A DNA stretch of 64,000 nucleotides from Prevotella jejuni (GCF_900187995.1 NZ_FZNZ01000002.1:1-64000), one strand, 5' to 3'. Positions 41,595-51,932 are shown, counted from the stretch's first letter. The notes: a model not told the origin generated them from the letters alone. Program-made: numbers and translations.

Positions 41595-43487
41595 CTACTC
41601 CAAATAGGTGTAGCCGTAGAGTCCACTGCGATAGTTACTCAAGAACTCTTTTCCCTCTTCAAGTGATATCTTACCTTGCTTTACGCTCTTTGTCACCCAT
41701 ATTTCAAGTTGACGAACAAGCTTCTTAGGATTGTACTGAACATACTCCAATACCTCTTCAACCGTCTCTCCATCGAAGATCTGATCGATATGATAGATGC
41801 CATCCTTTACTGAAACATGCACTGCATTGGTATCTCCAAAGAGATTATGCATGTCGCCCAATATCTCTTGATAGGCTCCAACGAGGAAGACACCGAGGTA
41901 ATAAGGCTCGTTCTTCTTTAAGGGGTGGATAGGAAGAACATGACTGCTACGGCCCATAGCGACGAAGTTTGAAATCTTACCATCGCTATCGCAGGTGATA
42001 TCCTGTAATGTTGCATTGCGCGAAGGACGCTCATTCAGTCGTTGGATAGGCATTACAGGGAAGAGCTGGTCAATCGCCCAGCTATCTGGAAGAGACTGGA
42101 AGAGCGAGAAGTTACAGAAGTATTTGTCGGCAAGAAGCTTATCCATATTACGCAACTCGTCTGGTACATGCTTCATATTCTTTGCCAGATTGTTGATTTC
42201 ATGGCATACGCTCCAATACATCGCTTCTATCTCTGCACGCGTCTTGAGGTCGACCAAGCCGTGAGAGAACAGCTCTAACGCCTCCTCACGTATCTGTTCG
42301 GCATCGTGCCAATCCTCCAACATATTACGAGAATCGAGGTTATCCCATATATCATAGAGGTCTTTCACCAACTGATGGTCGGTATCCTTGGCCTCAAAAT
42401 CCTCTGACATCTCTGGTAGAGAAGCCGTCTCAAGGACGTCAATCACGAGGACAGAGTGATGAGCAGAAAGACTTCTACCACTCTCAGTGATAATATTTGG
42501 ATGTGGAATATTGTTCTTATTGGCTGCATCCACAAAGGTGTAGACACAGTCGTTGACGTACTCTTGAATACTATAGTTGACAGAGCTCTCACTACTTGCA
42601 GAACGAGTACCATCGTAGTCGACGCCTAAACCACCGCCACAGTCAACGAAGTCAACGTTATACCCCATCTTTCTAAGATTCACATAATACTGTGCTGCCT
42701 CATTGAGGGCCGTCTGAATACGACGAATCTTCGTTATTTGCGAACCGATATGGAAGTGGATAAGGTGCAAACAATCGTGCAACCCCTTACTATCAAGCGT
42801 CTCTAACGCCTGCAGAAGTTCAGAGGAAGTAAGGCCGAACTTAGATGCGTCGCCACCACTATCAGCCCATTTACCAGAGCCACTGGACGCCAGTTTGATA
42901 CGAATACCAAGGTTTGGCTTAACGTTCAGCTTCTTTGCTGCACGTGCGATAAGCTCTATCTCGTTCAGTTTCTCCACTACAATAAAGATACGCTTACCCA
43001 TCTTTTGGGCCAACAAGGCTAATTCGATATAGCTCTGGTCCTTATATCCATTGCAGACAATGAGCGAGTCACTCTGGCACTGTACGGCTATCACCGCATG
43101 TAACTCAGGCTTAGAACCAGCTTCCAAACCCAAGTTAAACTTACGTCCGTGGGAGATAATCTCCTCAACCACAGGTTGCATCTGGTTGACCTTGATAGGA
43201 TAGATGATGAAGTTCTCGCCTTTGAAATCGTATTCCTTCCTTGCCTTCTCAAAACAAGAGGATGTTTTCTCGATACGATTATCGAGGATGTCGGGGAAAC
43301 GAAGCAACACTGGAGGTGTCACATCACGCAGGGCAAGCTCGTCCATAACGTCACGTAAGTCAATTTGTGTATTGTCCTTACAAGGCGTTACGTACACATC
43401 ACCTGCGTCGTTAATACCAAAGTAAGATGTACCCCACCCTGAGATGTTGTACAACTCTTGAGAATCTTCAATCGTCCACTTTTTCAT
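41595..43487 (-). CDS. speA: Biosynthetic arginine decarboxylase
   Basis: This 630-residue PLP enzyme decarboxylates arginine to agmatine, the entry to polyamine synthesis. PLP lysine K99 lies in YPIKVNQMQPVVEEI. Other motifs are GLEAGSKPEL, the glycine-rich HFHIGSQI and DCGGGLGVDYDG stretches, and the C-terminal site NPKKLVRQLE. Length matches the SpeA family. It lies 91 bp after aroK and probably belongs to a topA-aroK-speA transcription unit. Confidence 0.96.
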   Translation of the reverse strand: MKKWTIEDSQELYNISGWGTSYFGINDAGDVYVTPCKDNTQIDLRDVMDELALRDVTPPVLLRFPDILDNRIEKTSSCFEKARKEYDFKGENFIIYPIKVNQMQPVVEEIISHGRKFNLGLEAGSKPELHAVIAVQCQSDSLIVCNGYKDQSYIELALLAQKMGKRIFIVVEKLNEIELIARAAKKLNVKPNLGIRIKLASSGSGKWADSGGDASKFGLTSSELLQALETLDSKGLHDCLHLIHFHIGSQITKIRRIQTALNEAAQYYVNLRKMGYNVDFVDCGGGLGVDYDGTRSASSESSVNYSIQEYVNDCVYTFVDAANKNNIPHPNIITESGRSLSAHHSVLVIDVLETASLPEMSEDFEAKDTDHQLVKDLYDIWDNLDSRNMLEDWHDAEQIREEALELFSHGLVDLKTRAEIEAMYWSVCHEINNLAKNMKHVPDELRNMDKLLADKYFCNFSLFQSLPDSWAIDQLFPVMPIQRLNERPSRNATLQDITCDSDGKISNFVAMGRSSHVLPIHPLKKNEPYYLGVFLVGAYQEILGDMHNLFGDTNAVHVSVKDGIYHIDQIFDGETVEEVLEYVQYNPKKLVRQLEIWVTKSVKQGKISLEEGKEFLSNYRSGLYGYTYLE

Positions 43488-43578
43488 TTCTATTCTTCTG
43501 TCCCTATATGTAATCTTGATTTAATCAATTGCTTGTCTTGAAAAACTTACGTTTTATTAATGAGTATCAGCCATCCTA

Positions 43579-44157
43579 CTACTGATTATCAGCCTTTTCC
43601 AACTTTAGAAGCTTACAAAGCTGACTAACCGAGACGTGTATCTTATCGTAACTATCCATCAGACTCACGTCAAGGATATGCTTTGCTTTTGTGTAGAAAA
43701 CCTCCCGCTCGGCCAGATGCTCAGCTATAAACTGGTTGACTTCATCCTCTGTTTTATTGAGTAGAAGCGGTCGGACAGACTTTCCCATCAGTAGGTGCTT
43801 ATGAAGGACATCTGTCTCCGCCCTCAAATAGACGGTTTCGCCCTGTTCGTTCATATATTCCATATTATCAAAGAAACAAGGAGTTCCACCGCCACAAGAG
43901 ATGATAACATTCTCAAACTCGGCCACTTCGTGGAGCATAGCCCGCTCAATAAGACGAAAGCCATCCTCGCCCTTCTCATCAAAGAGCTGCTTTAGCGTCT
44001 TGCGCATACGGTTAGAGATATACCAGTCTAAGTCATAGAAAGGCATATTCAATTCCTTTGATAAAGCCCTACCAACGGTCGTCTTCCCAGCTCCCATATA
44101 TCCTATTAGGATAATGCGGAGTGGTTTGTAATCCATTGTATGTGCTGTCATACTCAC
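43579..44157 (-). CDS. aroK: Shikimate kinase
   Basis: This 192-residue enzyme phosphorylates shikimate for aromatic amino acid and chorismate synthesis. P-loop GYMGAGKTTVG (about 19-29), shikimate-binding DLDWYISNR, the GGGTPC loop and RPLLL lid are all present. The first codons (MSMTAHTMDYKPLR) offer three starts; ATG 44151 or 44136 may be the real one. It follows topA by 88 bp. Confidence 0.95.
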   Translation of the reverse strand: MSMTAHTMDYKPLRIILIGYMGAGKTTVGRALSKELNMPFYDLDWYISNRMRKTLKQLFDEKGEDGFRLIERAMLHEVAEFENVIISCGGGTPCFFDNMEYMNEQGETVYLRAETDVLHKHLLMGKSVRPLLLNKTEDEVNQFIAEHLAEREVFYTKAKHILDVSLMDSYDKIHVSVSQLCKLLKLEKADNQ

Positions 44158-44245
44158 GTTTTATCTATTATCCACCTTATAGTTAACGATGATTAAGCCA
44201 CAAGGTGAACACACTCCTTCCTCTAATTGGTGAGCATAAAGTCCT

Positions 44246-46582
44246 TTACTTCTTACGTTTAGGCTCCGGCGCATTCCTTACGATGTCCATACACTGGTCG
44301 TATGTAAGTTCTGCAGCCTTGTCATGAAGCGCCTTAGGCATGCGGTAGTTCTTACCATCATACGCAATATAAGGACCGTAACGACCATTCATCACCTCCA
44401 TCTTGGCGTCTTCCTCAAAGGTCTTTAAGTGACGTTGTGCATCCTGCAGACGTTTCTTCTGGATAAGATTGATGGCAGCATCGAGGCTAATCGTGAGTGG
44501 GTCTTCCTCCTTAGGAAGCGAGGTGTACTTCTTATCATGCAGTACGTATGGTCCAAAACGACCAGCGCCAATCACGACATCTGTCCCTTCAAACTGTCCA
44601 AGGTTACGTGGTAACTTAAAGAGTTCCAAAGCCTCATCAAGTGTAATCGTCTCCATACTCTTATCAGAAGGGAGTTGAGAGAAGCGTGGTTTGTCCTCAT
44701 CATCGGCACTACCTATCTGTACCACAGGACCGAAACGACCAATCTTTACAAACACTGGCTTGCCTGACTTAGGGTCAACACCCAGTTCTCTTTCACCAGC
44801 CTTATGCTCAGAGCGGGCATTCATCACCTTCTCCACCTCTGGCTCAAACCCTTGATAGAAGGTCTTCATCTCCTTATTCCACTCTGCTTTCCCCTCTGCT
44901 ATCTTATCGAACTCCTGCTCTACTTTAGCCGTAAAGTTATAGTCCATAATCTCAGGGAAGTTCTCCATAAGGAAGTCATTGACCACAATACCGATGTCGG
45001 TAGGGATTAACTTACCTTTATCAGCACCAGCCATCTCCTTCTTAGTCTTGGATGTTATCTTCAAGCCCAACAATGAGTCAACAGCATACTTACGCTCTTC
45101 ACCCTTGCGATCGCCCTTCTGCACGTATTCACGTTGCTGTATGGTCGAGATGGTTGGAGCGTATGTAGATGGGCGCCCGATACCGAGCTCTTCCAGTTTA
45201 CGTACAAGGCTTGCTTCAGTATAACGGTTAGGTCCTTGAGAGTAACGCTCTGTTGAGGTTATCTCACGACGCTCTAATGCTTCGCCTTCATGCATCACTG
45301 GGAGCGCATGAGAGTAGTCCTCGCTATTCTCTTCATCGTCAGTTGACTCATGATATACCTTTAAGAAACCCTCAAAAGCAACAACCTCTCCATTGGCAAC
45401 GAACTGTAAATCAGTGGTACTTTGACCTTCTTCTGATTCAAGCGAGATATTTACAGTAGTCTTCTCTATCTGTGCATCAGCCATCTGAGAGGCAATGGTA
45501 CGCTTCCAGATAAGGTCATACAAGCGCTTTTCCTGACTGGTTCCATCAATCGAAATATTATCGATATAAGTAGGACGAATAGCCTCGTGCGCTTCTTGAG
45601 CACCTTTGCTATGTGTCTGATATTTCCTTACTTTACCATAGTCTGCGCCATAGAGACGTTCAATCTCTTCTTTACAGGTGTTAATAGCCAGTGCTGAGAG
45701 ATTCACACTATCGGTACGCATATAAGTGATACGACCTGCCTCATAGAGTCGTTGGGCTACCATCATCGTCTGACTAACGGTGAAACCGAGCTTTCTTGCG
45801 GCTTCCTGTTGTAGTGTAGAGGTAGTAAAAGGAGGAGCAGGAGTACGTTTCAAAGGCTTCTTCGCAATCGATGATACCTTAAAAGTCGATGTCTTACACA
45901 ACTCAAGGAACGCTAAAGCCTCATCATGAGACTTGAATCTTTTATTCAATTCGGCCTTCACTTCATGCTTTGAGCCGTCCTCGCCCTCAACAGCAAAGAC
46001 TGCATTCAAACGGTAGTAAGGCTCTGAATTAAAGTTCTGTATCTCACGCTCGCGTTCAACTATCAGTCTTACAGCAACACTCTGAACACGTCCTGCACTC
46101 AAGGCAGGCTTAACCTTGCGCCATAACACAGGCGAAAGGCGGAAGCCAACAAGGCGATCAAGCACACGGCGAGCCTGTTGTGCGTTCACAAGATTCATAT
46201 CCAAACGACGCGGAGTCTCGATAGCCTTTAATATAGCAGGCTTGGTAATCTCATGAAAAACAATACGATTTGTCTTATCCTCATCCAATCCCAATACTTC
46301 GCAAAGGTGCCAACTGATAGCTTCTCCCTCGCGGTCTTCATCGGAAGCCAGCCAAATCTTCTCAGCAGCTTTAGCACTCTTCTTCAGTTCACTGACCACT
46401 TTCTTCTTCTCATCAGGGATTTCGTAGTCAGGAGTTAACGTGTCGAGATCAATGCTAAGTTCCTTTTTCTTTAAGTCACGGATATGTCCATAAGACGACA
46501 TCACCTTATAGTCTTTACCGAGAAACTTCTCAATTGTCTTAGCTTTGGCCGGACTCTCTACTATTACCAAGTTTTCTTGCAT
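44246..46582 (-). CDS. topA: DNA topoisomerase I
   Basis: The protein has 778 residues from MQENLVIVESPAKAKTIEKFLG (start 46582; the longer reading from 46606 adds eight residues before the toprim strand). It has the Toprim domain with SDEDREGEAISWHL, the type IA core with the active-site tyrosine in GRITYMRTDSV, and ELGIGRPSTYAPT. C-terminal topo_C-like repeats (GRFGPVVQIG, GRFGPYVLHD, GRYGPYIAYD) replace zinc fingers. It relaxes negative supercoils. A TACTTTTG box on the minus strand lies at 46612-46619. Confidence 0.97.
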   Translation of the reverse strand: MQENLVIVESPAKAKTIEKFLGKDYKVMSSYGHIRDLKKKELSIDLDTLTPDYEIPDEKKKVVSELKKSAKAAEKIWLASDEDREGEAISWHLCEVLGLDEDKTNRIVFHEITKPAILKAIETPRRLDMNLVNAQQARRVLDRLVGFRLSPVLWRKVKPALSAGRVQSVAVRLIVEREREIQNFNSEPYYRLNAVFAVEGEDGSKHEVKAELNKRFKSHDEALAFLELCKTSTFKVSSIAKKPLKRTPAPPFTTSTLQQEAARKLGFTVSQTMMVAQRLYEAGRITYMRTDSVNLSALAINTCKEEIERLYGADYGKVRKYQTHSKGAQEAHEAIRPTYIDNISIDGTSQEKRLYDLIWKRTIASQMADAQIEKTTVNISLESEEGQSTTDLQFVANGEVVAFEGFLKVYHESTDDEENSEDYSHALPVMHEGEALERREITSTERYSQGPNRYTEASLVRKLEELGIGRPSTYAPTISTIQQREYVQKGDRKGEERKYAVDSLLGLKITSKTKKEMAGADKGKLIPTDIGIVVNDFLMENFPEIMDYNFTAKVEQEFDKIAEGKAEWNKEMKTFYQGFEPEVEKVMNARSEHKAGERELGVDPKSGKPVFVKIGRFGPVVQIGSADDEDKPRFSQLPSDKSMETITLDEALELFKLPRNLGQFEGTDVVIGAGRFGPYVLHDKKYTSLPKEEDPLTISLDAAINLIQKKRLQDAQRHLKTFEEDAKMEVMNGRYGPYIAYDGKNYRMPKALHDKAAELTYDQCMDIVRNAPEPKRKK

Positions 46583-46660
46583 AATCAATCTTGTACATTT
46601 TTTCAAGGACGCAAAAGTACTTAAACTTTTTGCTTACACCTTATATAATAGGCAAAATTT

Positions 46661-47197
46661 CTACTTTTTTAAGTTTTCGAGCTCTCTTTGCAGGAAATCA
46701 TGGAGTGCTTGTCGGATAGAACGGAGCCCAAACTGCTCAGTATGAACCTCTGACAAAGGCGTCCAGATAGCCTCTTCCACATCATCAGCAGCCTTAAGAG
46801 CCGTCTCGTCCACCACCTTACAGACAAAGAAGGCATCGAGTGTTGGGATATCAAAGTCGCTGTATCGATACTTATTCGGTAGTGAACAGAAGTAGTGTTT
46901 TTCCTTAATATCGAGGTTGGTCTCCTCCTTCACCTCACGTATCAATGCTTCGCCAATAGTTTCACCAATATCGCAGAAACCACCAGGAAGGTCTAACGTG
47001 CCACGACCCGGCTCATATTTCCTACGTGTTACAAGCAGTTCACCTTCCTTATTGAGGATAAACGCAGCAACAGCAGAGCTTGGATTTAAGAAATACTCAA
47101 AGCCACAACTCTCGCAACGTTTGCTTTTTTCATTCTGTACCACAAAGTGTTTACTTCCACAAACAGGGCAATATCGAAACTTATCTAATACGTGCAT
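46661..47197 (-). CDS. Nudix hydrolase with N-terminal zinc ribbon
   Basis: The 178-residue product has a four-cysteine ribbon first (CPVC at 10-13, CESC at 28-31). The Nudix domain follows with the box GGFCDIGETIGEALIREVKEET, which keeps the REUxEE core. NudC-type NAD pyrophosphatases share this ribbon-plus-Nudix layout, but the protein is shorter and lacks the SQPWPFPxS-type signature, so its substrate (a nucleoside diphosphate derivative) is open. It lies 79 bp upstream of topA on the same strand. Confidence 0.88.
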   Translation of the reverse strand: MHVLDKFRYCPVCGSKHFVVQNEKSKRCESCGFEYFLNPSSAVAAFILNKEGELLVTRRKYEPGRGTLDLPGGFCDIGETIGEALIREVKEETNLDIKEKHYFCSLPNKYRYSDFDIPTLDAFFVCKVVDETALKAADDVEEAIWTPLSEVHTEQFGLRSIRQALHDFLQRELENLKK

Positions 47198-47524
47198 ATT
47201 GAGATTGTATATTATTCTTATGTACTGAGGTTACTCTTTCAACAACGAGCCAAAAAGGATTTGTTAACAGTAATACGAAATCTTTAAAATTCGTTTACGC
47301 CTATCACCTTTTATCATTTCTGCTTGCAAATATACTAAAAACTCTAAACATCTACTATTGAAATCGTATCTTTTTGTTAACTTTGCATCTATACGTTCAA
47401 AATCACACGCTTTATTCCTCTTCCAACTCACTGTAACGTGCTGTTTGCTGTAACTCATCTACCGTGCAGAACAGCATAGAAAGGGAGAGAATAAACGAAC
47501 AAAACAAATAAACAGAGTATAGTA
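47198..47524. promoter_or_regulatory. Divergent intergenic region between the Nudix and alpha/beta hydrolase genes
   Basis: On the plus strand TAACTTTG (47378-47385) with TTG at 47358-47360 (17-bp spacing) is a probable promoter, giving a leader of about 135 nt for the hydrolase gene. On the minus strand TATATTTG (47327-47334) may serve the Nudix gene. No ORF is credible. Confidence 0.5.
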
Positions 47525-48349
47525 ATGAATTTAAGAAAACTTTTTCTCGTAATTGGGTTGACTACTGCTACGATGACAATGTCTGCTCAGAGCGTCTTTG
47601 ACATTAAACTCTATAATGGTAGGCCACCCTACAATAACGGTGACGAAAGCGACTCTGCAAAGGTACGTGTGTTCCTTCCAGCTGAGAAACAGGCTACTGG
47701 CCGTGCCATTGTCATCTGTCCTGGTGGTGCTTACGAGACCCTTTCCATGGAGAAAGAAGGCTACGATTGGGGCGAGTTCTTCCAGAACCAGGGTATTGCA
47801 GCCGTCGTATTGAAGTATCGTATGCCCCATGGTCAGCCAGAGGTACCGGTTTCTGATGCCGAACAAGCTATGAAGCTTGTACGCTTGAATGCAACAAGTT
47901 GGAAGATTAACCGTAACGACGTTGGTATCATGGGTTTCTCTGCAGGAGGCCACCTTGCGGCAACCATTGCTACAAGAAGTCAAGGTGAGGCTAAGCCAAA
48001 CTTTCAGATTCTCTTCTATCCAGTCATCACTATGATGGAAGGTTACGGACATGACAGAAGTCGTATGAACTTTCTTGGTAAGAACCCAAGCAAGCGTGAC
48101 GAGAAGAAATACAGTGCTGACTTGAACGTAAGTCGTGTTACTCCACGCGCTTTCATTGCCCTCAGCGATGACGATGACACTGTTCCACCAGCTAATGGAG
48201 TAAACTATTACACCGAGTTATACCGCAACGACGTTCGTGGTTCACTCCATGTTTATCCTGGTGGTGGTCATGGTTGGGGCAGCAAGATAGGCTTCCGCTA
48301 TCATGAGGAGATGATGATGGACTTGAAGGCATGGTTAAAGAGCTTCTAA
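47525..48349 (+). CDS. Secreted alpha/beta-hydrolase (esterase-like)
   Basis: The 274-residue product has a signal peptide (1-21, ending TMSAQ). The nucleophile elbow is GFSAG with S139, an aspartate lies in SDDDDTVPPAN (215-218) and H249 in GGGHGWG, a complete catalytic triad; CPGGAY forms the oxyanion loop. Related Bacteroidetes proteins include acetyl-xylan-type esterases acting on decorated glycans. No PUL surrounds it, so the substrate is open. It has its own terminator. Confidence 0.88.
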   Translation: MNLRKLFLVIGLTTATMTMSAQSVFDIKLYNGRPPYNNGDESDSAKVRVFLPAEKQATGRAIVICPGGAYETLSMEKEGYDWGEFFQNQGIAAVVLKYRMPHGQPEVPVSDAEQAMKLVRLNATSWKINRNDVGIMGFSAGGHLAATIATRSQGEAKPNFQILFYPVITMMEGYGHDRSRMNFLGKNPSKRDEKKYSADLNVSRVTPRAFIALSDDDDTVPPANGVNYYTELYRNDVRGSLHVYPGGGHGWGSKIGFRYHEEMMMDLKAWLKSF

Positions 48350-48428
48350 GCAAGTTCTAATCTTACCCTTCAGTGGGTTAAACTTTATTTGATTTTGTGG
48401 TATCTGAACAGATTACCTACGCTATAAC

Positions 48429-48460
48429 AAAGGGATACACAGTCTGTGTATCCCTTTTTC
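48429..48460 (+). terminator. Terminator of the alpha/beta-hydrolase gene
   Basis: AAAGGGATACACA (48429-48441) pairs with TGTGTATCCCTTT (48445-48457) around a 3-nt loop, with a T-run and TCTTTCC next. Confidence 0.9.
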
Positions 48461-48607
48461 TTTCCCTATCTTTTCCTACAGAATAGGATAGATGCTCGAT
48501 ATACTAATATCTGTCACGCATATTATAAAACCCCAACACGATGGTTATCGTTGGCAGACTCCTTTTGTGAAGTCCCTTACGTCCCAAATAGTCTACAATA
48601 CAGAAGT

Positions 48608-50287
48608 TTAGTATTCATCGACTTTCAACTCCTTACGATAGTCGTTCAACCGTTTCATCAACTGCTTTGTGACCTTCTCCGTACCTTTCTTACCATAGAT
48701 ATTATGCAATTCATCAGGGTCACTCTGCAGGTCGTAAAGTTCATAATAACTCACGTCAGGATCGTCATTGAAGTAGTTTGTAGCATTCAAATACTTCAAG
48801 CAATTATACTCACTCGTACCCGGTATCTTCTGATACTTATTCTCCTCCACGGCACGCATACCACCCTTACCATAGAAATAGATAAGTTTATAACGCTCAT
48901 TACGTACACCATCGTGTTTACGAACAAGATGATAAGTAGGATAATCATAGTAGTGATAATACAAGTCCTTGCGCCAGTCCTTTGATTTCTGGCCTGCAAG
49001 CAACGGCTGCAGTGGTCTACCAGTCATCTCCTTAGGCTGTTTCACCCCTGCAAAAGCAAGGAAAGTAGGAGCAAAGTCGATGTTCTGTACCATGTCAGCG
49101 TTCTCCACTCCCTCTTTTACATGACCTGGATAACTAATAATAAGTGGTGTGTGTAAAGACTCCTCATACATGAAACGCTTATCAAACCATCCATGTTCGC
49201 CCATATAAAAGCCCTGATCAGAGGTATAGATAACCACTGTATTCTTATCCAAATCATGTGCCTTAAGGTAATCTAACAGCTGACCAACGCTCTCATCTAC
49301 CGAAGCTATGACAGCCATATAGTCACGAATATAATTCTGATACTTCCATACAGCGAGTTCTTTTCCCGACAGTTTTGCCTCGATGAAACGGCGGTTTCTT
49401 GGCATATAGTACTTATCCCAGGCCATTCTCTGCGCTGCTGTCATACGTCCAAGTTCGCCCATCAGACCAGCGTATGACGCCATACTCTCCACATCCGACG
49501 TATCGAGGAGTTCTGGTATCTTAAAGTCTAAGATTAACTCCATATCCTTCTCTATATTCATCTTCTGTGTTCTTGCTGCCGACCCACGGTCATCATAATT
49601 GTCCCAGAAGGTTTTAGGCAGTGGGAAGTCTACCCCATCATACATCCCGATATGCTTTGGTTCAGCAAACCAGCTGCGATGTGGAGCCTTATGATGTACC
49701 AACAAGCAGAACGGTTTGTCCTTCTCACGATTGTCAAGGAACTCTATCGCATGCTTTGTCGTCAGCGAAGTGGCATACCCCATCTCCTGTTCATACTTAC
49801 CATAGTTACCCGTCTTGCAAAAAGTTGGGTTATAGTATTTGCCCTGACCATCAAGGATATGATAGTAGTCAAAGCCCTTCGGCCTACACATCATGTGCCA
49901 TTTGCCTACGATACCCGTCTCGTAACCAGCTTTCTGCAGCAGTTCTGGGAAGAAAGTCTTGGTCGTGTCGATACCCTCAGCCAACTGTCTTTGTCCGTTT
50001 TGATGGCTGTAGAGTCCTGTCATCAAGCAAGCTCTACTTGGCGTTGAGAGTGAGTTTTCAACAAAGCAGTTGCGGAAAAGCATACCTCGCTTGGCCAAAC
50101 GGTCTATGTTCGGGGTAGGTGCTAACTTCGAAATAGGACTACCGTATGCACTGATAGCCTGCATAGCATGGTCGTCACACATAATGTAAAGGATGTTAGG
50201 ACGTGCCGTATCCTGTGCAAGCATCCTACCTTGGGCACACGACAGTGCCGCCAATGGCAAGATTACCTTTGCGATGTTCTGATTCAT
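48608..50287 (-). CDS. Sulfatase, serine type (S1 family)
   Basis: The 559-residue product has a signal peptide (1-24) and the alkaline-phosphatase-like sulfatase fold. The metal site begins at YIMCDDHAM. The active-site motif is S81-T-P-S-R85 in LSTPSRACLMTG, followed by the second signature GKWHMMC. The serine (not cysteine) needs an anSME for conversion to formylglycine, supplied at 35145. The C-terminus (YELYDLQSDPDELHNIYG) is typical of sulfatases acting on sugar sulfates. The substrate (mucin or glycosaminoglycan) is not determinable. It follows the next sulfatase gene by 27 bp. Confidence 0.93.
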   Translation of the reverse strand: MNQNIAKVILPLAALSCAQGRMLAQDTARPNILYIMCDDHAMQAISAYGSPISKLAPTPNIDRLAKRGMLFRNCFVENSLSTPSRACLMTGLYSHQNGQRQLAEGIDTTKTFFPELLQKAGYETGIVGKWHMMCRPKGFDYYHILDGQGKYYNPTFCKTGNYGKYEQEMGYATSLTTKHAIEFLDNREKDKPFCLLVHHKAPHRSWFAEPKHIGMYDGVDFPLPKTFWDNYDDRGSAARTQKMNIEKDMELILDFKIPELLDTSDVESMASYAGLMGELGRMTAAQRMAWDKYYMPRNRRFIEAKLSGKELAVWKYQNYIRDYMAVIASVDESVGQLLDYLKAHDLDKNTVVIYTSDQGFYMGEHGWFDKRFMYEESLHTPLIISYPGHVKEGVENADMVQNIDFAPTFLAFAGVKQPKEMTGRPLQPLLAGQKSKDWRKDLYYHYYDYPTYHLVRKHDGVRNERYKLIYFYGKGGMRAVEENKYQKIPGTSEYNCLKYLNATNYFNDDPDVSYYELYDLQSDPDELHNIYGKKGTEKVTKQLMKRLNDYRKELKVDEY

Positions 50288-50314
50288 ATAGAATGGTTTT
50301 TAGTTGTATCTGTC

Positions 50315-51859
50315 TTATTTCTGCCTTTTCATCGGCATTGTTATTGGGAATAGCGGATTGTCAACATGCTCCTGATAGATAATCTTCACCATCTCGTCGA
50401 CTATCTCTGGATATGCTTGTGCCACGTCTTTATCTTCGTGAAGGTCGGTCGCAAGGTTGTAAAGATGTGGTACACCACGGATAACAATGAGCTTCCAATC
50501 TCCCATACGGACACCTATCTGATTGGTCTCAGCAAACTCCCAATAGAGGTGCGTATGCTGTTTTTGTGCCTTTTCATCGCTCATCAAGGTAGGATAAATA
50601 GAGATTCCATCGAAATAATCGACAGTCTTCTTCTTATTTGTATAGCGTTTTTGAAAATTGCGTACACCGGCCACATCACAGAAGGTAGGCATGAGGTCGT
50701 AGAACGCAAACGGCAAGTCGTTGGTCACTCCTTCCTTAATATGTCCTTTCCAACGGGCAATGAATGGAATACGGATACCTCCTTCGTAACACTGTCGTTT
50801 AAGTCCTCGTAGTTTCCCATCACGATTGAAGAAGGCTGGGTCAGCCCCACCCTCCTCATGAGGACCATTATCACTGGTGAAGATGACGAGTGTGTTGTCG
50901 GCAAGTCCCTGTTCGTCCAATGTACGAAGAATTTCTCCTACATACGCATCGAGGCGACTTATCATCGCAGCAAACTGCGCATGGGTATGCTCGACGGCGT
51001 TATAACGTGAGCCTTCTTGCCCTCCCCACGTCTTATCCTCAAAGAACTTCTTCTTATAAAAGGCCACAAGCGAGTCGTTGGGTTGTGTCAACTCGGCATG
51101 AGGAAGCGTATAAGTGAACACACCAAAGAAGGGTTTACCCTTTTGTTGGTGCTTCAGCCAGTTCAAGGCGTGCTGGTGGATGAGGTCGGCCGAGTAGTCT
51201 TTGCGCTGTGCATACTGCTCGCCAAACATCGGATAGGCTATGTTGTTCTGCATCACCACACGTCTTACCGCACTATCACCACGCTCCCTACTATACTCAT
51301 TGAGGAAGTTAGGATAATAAAGATGGGCTTGGAACTGACAGATGTAACCATAGAAATCATCTACCCCACGCTTGTCAGGCGTAGAGACCGACCCCTCGTA
51401 GCCACCAGCCCACTTACCGAACATACCCGTCCGATAGCCATTGTCTTTCATGATTTCAGGTAGGATGACATGTTCTGGGTCGTAAGGATGTTGCCCAACA
51501 ACGCTGAAATCGCGGTTTTTCCCATAGTAGATAGGTTTGCTCGGAGCCCAATACTCTTTATTTCCACGCACCTCCGTATGTCCAGAATGTTGTCCTGTCA
51601 TAAAGCAGGCACGCGATGGAGCACTCACTGGTGCACCTGCATAAGCTTGTGTGAAGCGCATCCCCTCCTTTGCCATACGGTCGATATTCGGCGTAAGGAT
51701 ATACTTCTGTCCATAGCAACCAAGGTCGCCATAGCCCATGTCATCACACATAATATATATAATGTTAGGCTTTTGTTGTTTTCTCTGTGCCACTGCTTCT
51801 GCTTGTCCACAAGCCAATATTGCTATAGGCAGAAATGTTTTTGTTAGATTCAGACTCAT
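50315..51859 (-). CDS. Sulfatase, serine type (arylsulfatase-like, S1 family)
   Basis: The protein has 514 residues from MSLNLTKTFLPIAILACGQAEAVAQ (start 51859; the ORF extends upstream to 51931 without family support). Signal peptide 1-25. IYIMCDDMGYGDLGCYG carries the metal ligands, and the modification motif is S79-A-P-S-R83. Later signatures are GKWAGGYEG, TSDNGPHEEGG and a C-terminal HLYNLATDLHEDKDVA. Different from its neighbour in length and metal-site sequence, so the pair probably removes two kinds of sulfate ester. First gene of the two-gene operon. Confidence 0.93.
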   Translation of the reverse strand: MSLNLTKTFLPIAILACGQAEAVAQRKQQKPNIIYIMCDDMGYGDLGCYGQKYILTPNIDRMAKEGMRFTQAYAGAPVSAPSRACFMTGQHSGHTEVRGNKEYWAPSKPIYYGKNRDFSVVGQHPYDPEHVILPEIMKDNGYRTGMFGKWAGGYEGSVSTPDKRGVDDFYGYICQFQAHLYYPNFLNEYSRERGDSAVRRVVMQNNIAYPMFGEQYAQRKDYSADLIHQHALNWLKHQQKGKPFFGVFTYTLPHAELTQPNDSLVAFYKKKFFEDKTWGGQEGSRYNAVEHTHAQFAAMISRLDAYVGEILRTLDEQGLADNTLVIFTSDNGPHEEGGADPAFFNRDGKLRGLKRQCYEGGIRIPFIARWKGHIKEGVTNDLPFAFYDLMPTFCDVAGVRNFQKRYTNKKKTVDYFDGISIYPTLMSDEKAQKQHTHLYWEFAETNQIGVRMGDWKLIVIRGVPHLYNLATDLHEDKDVAQAYPEIVDEMVKIIYQEHVDNPLFPITMPMKRQK

Positions 51860-51932
51860 AATTAATATTATACTTAGGTATTTTCTTTTCCTTATACTTA
51901 GCCTTAGGTTCTGTAAAACTCTAATGAGCATA

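Noticed and set aside
48446..48985. Plus-strand ORF of 179 residues
   Set aside because: It runs antisense through the 3' end of a clear sulfatase gene and has no family signal; it is a shadow.
49621..50118. Plus-strand ORF of 165 residues
   Set aside because: Lies entirely inside the first sulfatase gene on the other strand.
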